A stretch of 64,000 nt of DNA from Arthrobacter sp. Leaf337 (GTDB lineage: Bacteria; Actinomycetota; Actinomycetes; Actinomycetales; Micrococcaceae): assembly GCF_001423745.1 (NCBI RefSeq), contig NZ_LMPC01000007.1, forward strand, positions 1 to 64,000. Direction: 5' to 3'. Positions within the stretch are counted from its first letter, which is position 1; every line of letters starts with the position of its first letter. The notes under the pieces were generated by a model. It had not been told where the DNA came from and made no database searches. It saw only the letters and a list, made by a program, of their open reading frames with translations. Below, one piece after another: positions 60,454-64,000 of this stretch. The position numbers and the translations under genes were made by a program.

Positions 60454-61934
60454 GCACAGGGAACTCGACGGCGGGAGTTCCGTCCAAGGGGCTGCGTGCC
60501 GGCATCTTGGACCTGGGCGACTCCGTCATGCTGGGCCTGGCTTCCACCGCTCCTGTCTATTCGCTGGCGGCCACGCTGGGCCTGATCGTCGCAGTGAACG
60601 GCAATTACACGCCGCTGATCCTGCTCCTGGGCTTTGTGCCGGTGCTCTTCATCGCCTACGCCTTCCGGGAACTGAACAGCGCCATGCCGGACTGCGGCAC
60701 CACGTTCATCTGGGCCCGCCGGACGTTCGGCCCGTGGGCTGGCTGGCTGGGCGGCTGGGGCGTTGCCTTGGCCGGCATCGTGGTGCTCGCCAACCTGGCC
60801 CAGGTGGCCGGGCAGTACCTGTGGCTGCTGATCGGCGACGGTTCGCTGGCGGAAAACGACCTGCTGGTGACGGCCACGGGCGTAGTGTTCATCATTTTCA
60901 TGACACTGGTGAACTACCGCGGCATCCGGCTTGGCGAGCACGTCCAGCGGGTCTTGACGTACGTGCAGTATGTCTCGCTGGGCATATTTGCCCTGGCCAT
61001 CGTGTTCCGGATCGCGGGCGGGGCGCCGGAGGGCCAGGCGTTCGACATCGAGTGGTTCAACCCAGCAGGCGCCTTCGCCGACCCCGGCGCAGTGGTGCAC
61101 GGCGCCCTCCTGGCACTCTTCATCTACTGGGGCTGGGACACCTGCCTGGCCGTGAACGAAGAAACCGAGAATCCGGCGACGACGCCCGGCCGCGGCGCCG
61201 TCATCTCGGCCTTCGTCCTCATGGCGATCTACGTCTCGGTGGCGCTGCTGGTGATGATGTATGCCACGGTGGGCACGGACGGCATCGGCCTGGGCAACGC
61301 CGAGAACCAGGACGACGTCTTCCTCGCAATGAAGGACGTAGTGCTGGGCCCCTGGGGCTGGCTGATCGTGGTGGCGGTACTGGCGTCGGTGCTGTCCTCG
61401 ACCCAGACCACCATCCTGCCCACCGCCCGCGGCACGCTGTCCATGGGCGTCCACGGCGCCCTGCCGGCCAAGTTCGGCGAGGTCCACCCGCGCAACCAGA
61501 CGCCGGGGTTCTCCACGCAGGTGATGGGGGCTGCCGCCGTCGTGTATTACGTGGCCATGAGCTTCCTCAGCCAGAACCTCCTCTCCGACTCGATCAGCGC
61601 CATCAGCCTGTTCATCGCGTTCTACTACGCACTGACCGGCTTCGCGTGCTTCTGGTTCTTCCGCGGGACGCTGCGCGATTCCGCCCGCAACCTGTGGTTC
61701 CGGGGCCTCCTGCCGCTGCTTGGCGCCCTGATGCTGACCGCCGCGTTCTTCATCTCCGCCGTCCAGATGTGGGATCCTTCGTACGGCGACACGGAGATCT
61801 TCGGCGTGGGCGGTGCCTTCGTCAGCGGCGTGGTGCTGCTGGCCTTGGGCGTCGTGCTGGCCGTGGTGTGCCGCTTCGCCCCTGCCACCCGGGACTACTT
61901 CCTGGCGAAGCGGCCGGCGCCCAGCAGACTCTAG
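60450..61934 (+). CDS. APC-superfamily amino acid/amine permease
   Basis: A 494-aa carrier with about 12 helices: LDLGDSVMLGLASTAPVYSL, FRELNSAMPDCGTTFIWARR (helix 2-3 loop typical of APC) and IYWGWDTCLAVNEETENPAT in the helix 6 region. The ATG overlaps the ligase stop by 4 nt, so the permease may supply the ligase's amino acid or amine, or export its product. Substrate unknown. Confidence 0.92.
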   Translation: MSTGNSTAGVPSKGLRAGILDLGDSVMLGLASTAPVYSLAATLGLIVAVNGNYTPLILLLGFVPVLFIAYAFRELNSAMPDCGTTFIWARRTFGPWAGWLGGWGVALAGIVVLANLAQVAGQYLWLLIGDGSLAENDLLVTATGVVFIIFMTLVNYRGIRLGEHVQRVLTYVQYVSLGIFALAIVFRIAGGAPEGQAFDIEWFNPAGAFADPGAVVHGALLALFIYWGWDTCLAVNEETENPATTPGRGAVISAFVLMAIYVSVALLVMMYATVGTDGIGLGNAENQDDVFLAMKDVVLGPWGWLIVVAVLASVLSSTQTTILPTARGTLSMGVHGALPAKFGEVHPRNQTPGFSTQVMGAAAVVYYVAMSFLSQNLLSDSISAISLFIAFYYALTGFACFWFFRGTLRDSARNLWFRGLLPLLGALMLTAAFFISAVQMWDPSYGDTEIFGVGGAFVSGVVLLALGVVLAVVCRFAPATRDYFLAKRPAPSRL

Positions 61935-61971
61935 CCGCAGCGGGATGAAGCCTCGCGAAAGGCGGAAGCCG

Positions 61972-61977
61972 TAGGAT
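61972..61977 (+). promoter_or_regulatory. Leaderless-type -10 box of the acyl-CoA dehydrogenase gene
   Basis: TAGGAT lies 6 nt before ATG 61984. Confidence 0.5.
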
Positions 61978-61983
61978 GCTCCA

Positions 61984-63183
61984 ATGAGCAACGCCGCTGA
62001 CCTGCCCTCTGTTTCGGACACCTCCGATGTCCTCGCCCTGGACGCCCTGCTGACCGCTGAAGAACTGGCGGTCCGTGAGCGGATCCGCGATTTCACGGAG
62101 CAACGGATCAAGCCGGACATTGCCCGCTGGTACGACGACGCCGTCTTTCCGCTCGACCTTGCCCCCGAACTGGGCGAGCTGGGCGTGCTCGGCATGCATC
62201 TGCAGGGTTACCGCTGCCCGGGCCGCTCCGCCGTCGAGTACGGTCTGGCCGCCATGGAGCTGGAGGCCGGGGACTCCGGGATCCGCACCTTCGTCTCGGT
62301 CCAGGGATCCCTTGCCATGACGGCCATCCACCGCTGGGGGTCAGAGGACCAGAAGCAGGAATGGCTCCCCCGGATGGCAGCCGGCGAGGTGATCGGCTGC
62401 TTCGCCCTGACCGAACCTTCGGCGGGCTCGGATCCTTCCTCAATGACCACCGTCGCACGCCGCGACGGTTCCGGGGACGACGCCGGCTGGGTGCTCGACG
62501 GCGCCAAGCGCTGGATCGGGCTCGCGTCCGTTGCCGGCGTGATGGTGGTCTGGGCCATGACCGACGACGGCGTCCGCGGCTTCCTGGTCCCGGCCGGAAC
62601 ACCCGGGGTCACCGCGACGCCGATCGGCCGGAAGCTTTCGATGCGCGCCTCGATCCAGTGCGATGTGATGTTCGACGGCGTGCGGCTGGGACCCGAGGCC
62701 CTGCTGCCGGGTGCCCGCGGCCTCAGCGGCCCCTTCACCTGCCTTAACGAAGCGCGGTACGGGATTGCCTGGGGTGCGATGGGGGCTGCCCGCGATTCCT
62801 ACGAAGCCGCGCTCAAGTACTCGCAGGACCGGCTCCAGTTCGGCAGGCCGCTGGCCGGCTACCAGCTCACCCAGGAGAAGCTGGTGAACATGCTCGTGGA
62901 GATCCAGAAAGGCACCCTGCTGGCACTCCACCTGGGCCGGCTGAAGGACGCCGGCACGCTGAAGCCGGAACAGATCTCCCTCGGCAAGCTAAACAATGTC
63001 CGCGAGGCGTTGGCCATTGCCCGGGAGGCCCGCTCCATCCTGGGAGGCAACGGGATCACGCTGGACTACTCGCCGCTGCGGCACGCCGCCAACCTCGAGT
63101 CGGTGCGGACCTACGAGGGTACGGACGAGGTCCACACGCTGATCCTGGGCCAGCACATCACCGGCATCGGCGCCTTCCGCTAG
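61984..63183 (+). CDS. Acyl-CoA dehydrogenase, glutaryl-CoA-like
   Basis: A 399-aa flavoprotein: IRTFVSVQGSLAMTAIHRWG, the flavin-contact CFALTEPSAGSDPSSMTTVA, and the C-terminal RTYEGTDEVHTLILGQHITG, whose YEGT Glu is the catalytic base. The late Glu position and ITGIGAF ending fit glutaryl-CoA dehydrogenase, which oxidises and decarboxylates glutaryl-CoA to crotonyl-CoA in lysine breakdown. The key substrate-binding Arg was not checked, so other short-chain acids are possible. Confidence 0.9.
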   Translation: MSNAADLPSVSDTSDVLALDALLTAEELAVRERIRDFTEQRIKPDIARWYDDAVFPLDLAPELGELGVLGMHLQGYRCPGRSAVEYGLAAMELEAGDSGIRTFVSVQGSLAMTAIHRWGSEDQKQEWLPRMAAGEVIGCFALTEPSAGSDPSSMTTVARRDGSGDDAGWVLDGAKRWIGLASVAGVMVVWAMTDDGVRGFLVPAGTPGVTATPIGRKLSMRASIQCDVMFDGVRLGPEALLPGARGLSGPFTCLNEARYGIAWGAMGAARDSYEAALKYSQDRLQFGRPLAGYQLTQEKLVNMLVEIQKGTLLALHLGRLKDAGTLKPEQISLGKLNNVREALAIAREARSILGGNGITLDYSPLRHAANLESVRTYEGTDEVHTLILGQHITGIGAFR

Positions 63184-63189
63184 GTCTCT

Positions 63190-63255
63190 CCCAACTGGCT
63201 CGCAGTTAACGTCGCGAAAAGCGCGTTTGACGACGTTAACTGCGAGCCAGTTGGG
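63190..63255. repeat. 66-bp intergenic palindrome, family A
   Basis: A perfect 25-bp inverted repeat starting CCCAACTGGCTCGCAGTTAA around a 16-nt centre, the same length as the copy at 39601. It lies between convergent genes, 7 nt after the acyl-CoA dehydrogenase. Confidence 0.9.
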
Positions 63256-63269
63256 CTGACGCGGGGAAC

Positions 63270-64000
63270 CTAGGCCGAGAAGCCGCCGTCGGACTTGATC
63301 AGCTGCCCGGACACCCAGCGGCCCTGGGGCGAGAGCAGGAACGCCACCGTTCCCGCCACATCCGCAGGGGTTCCGAGCCGCCCGCCGGGCTGGCGCCGCG
63401 TGAGGTCCTCGCGTACCTGTTGGTCCATCCAGCCGGTGTCCACCGGGCCGGGATTCAGCACGTTTGCCGTGATGCCCAGCGGGCCCAGCTCCCGTGCCGC
63501 GGCAATGACGGTCCGGTCCAGCGCGCCCTTGGATGCGCCGTACGGCAGGTTGAACGCTGTGTGGTCACTGGTCAGCGCCACGATCGCGCCCCCGTCGTGC
63601 GCCGCCTGCCGGGCGAAGGCGGCGATCAGCTGCCAGCTGGCCCGGGTGTTCACGGCGAAGTGCCGTTCCCAGCTTGCCAGGGTGGTGTCCAGGATGCCTG
63701 AGTCCACGGACTCGGCGTGGCTGAGCACCAGCCCCTGCAATGTACCGGCTTGCTCTGCCACTGACTCCATGAGCCGGTCCACGGCCTGTGGATCCTCCAG
63801 GTCCGCCGGGAGCGCAAGGACGCGGGCGCCGGTTGCTTCCAGCTCCGCTGCGAGGCGTTCGACGTCGTCCGGCTGGACTCCCCAGGGCATCCGGGAGTCG
63901 TAGTCGTGCCAGTACGTCAGCACCAGGTCCCAGCCGTCGGCGGCCAGGTGCCTGGCGATGCCGGCACCGATTCCGGCCAGGCGGCCGACGCCTGTGACCA
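63270..64000 (-). CDS. Short-chain dehydrogenase/reductase, 5' end outside the window
   Basis: The frame runs to the right edge, so the N-terminus is missing at least a few residues. It starts with VTGVGRLAGIGAGIARHLAA (Rossmann T-G-x3-G-x-G type, here loosened), then NTRASWQLIAAF, the Ser-Tyr-Lys site in ALTSDHTAFNLPYGASKGAL (catalytic YGASK) and ANVLNPGPVDTGWMDQQVRE. A classical SDR with unknown substrate. In the NAD motif the second glycine-rich turn is unusual. Confidence 0.9.
   Translation of the reverse strand, partial: VTGVGRLAGIGAGIARHLAADGWDLVLTYWHDYDSRMPWGVQPDDVERLAAELEATGARVLALPADLEDPQAVDRLMESVAEQAGTLQGLVLSHAESVDSGILDTTLASWERHFAVNTRASWQLIAAFARQAAHDGGAIVALTSDHTAFNLPYGASKGALDRTVIAAARELGPLGITANVLNPGPVDTGWMDQQVREDLTRRQPGGRLGTPADVAGTVAFLLSPQGRWVSGQLIKSDGGFSA

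Noticed and set aside
60354..62195. A 613-codon minus-strand frame over the APC permease
   Set aside because: Opposite to the strongly supported permease; Arg/Gln/His-rich with no domain.

Overview
The window is high-GC DNA with dense, often overlapping genes and frequent GTG starts. It carries actinobacterial signature genes: mshD (mycothiol synthase), glnR, a ppk1-mutT1 pair, a hadA/hadB-like MaoC pair near murB, and several PspC-domain proteins. The protein sequences and two families of intergenic palindromes suggest a soil Micrococcaceae such as Arthrobacter or Pseudarthrobacter. That genus call is from memory of similar sequences and was not searched. I see no CRISPR array, prophage or replication origin.

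Layout. 1-99: tail of an IS3-family element. 166-4681: a PspC envelope-stress locus (LuxR-type regulator, PspC-fused histidine kinase, PspC/ToastRack-like protein and two small membrane proteins). 4.8-12.9 kb: pfkA, a GNAT protein, a PadR-regulated DHA2 exporter, ankyrin protein, ygfZ, FMN reductase, nitrobindin-like protein and membrane proteins. 13.2-18.5 kb: glnR, mshD, ppk1, mutT1. 18.6-22.3 kb: a duplicated membrane protein with a YtrA-type GntR regulator, then thyA and folA. 22.4-24.9 kb: a small accessory cassette headed by a WXG100-domain protein, the best candidate here for something undescribed. 24.9-34.6 kb: asd, an AlkZ-like protein, murB, an MFS carrier, hadB/hadA-like genes, an ArsR-SulP pair and a frameshifted DUF2797 gene.

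34.6-39.6 kb: a CitE-like lyase, then a tauABCD-like sulfonate uptake and desulfonation operon. 39.7-47.2 kb: an aldo/keto reductase and an alpha-glucoside module (GH13 glucosidase, two permeases, a Tat-type binding lipoprotein, divergent ROK regulator). 47.3-52.4 kb: Na+/H+ antiporter, NmrA-like protein, sigma factor with a membrane partner, a YidC-family insertase, tRNA-Met and tRNA-Thr. 52.7-58.2 kb: a DEAD-box helicase with a long structured leader, a MOSC protein, and KdpE with a shortened KdpD-like sensor. 58.4-63.2 kb: a YgiB/YgiC-like pair with an APC permease, then a glutaryl-CoA-dehydrogenase-like gene. A short-chain dehydrogenase runs off the right edge.

Two patterns run across the window. 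At least thirteen genes have a TANNNT box 6-7 nt before the start codon, the layout of leaderless transcripts. Two families of long palindromes sit between genes: a 66-bp type (39601 and 63190) and a type with an 11- to 27-bp stem (5929 and 47248). Three of the four lie between convergent genes and probably act as terminators.
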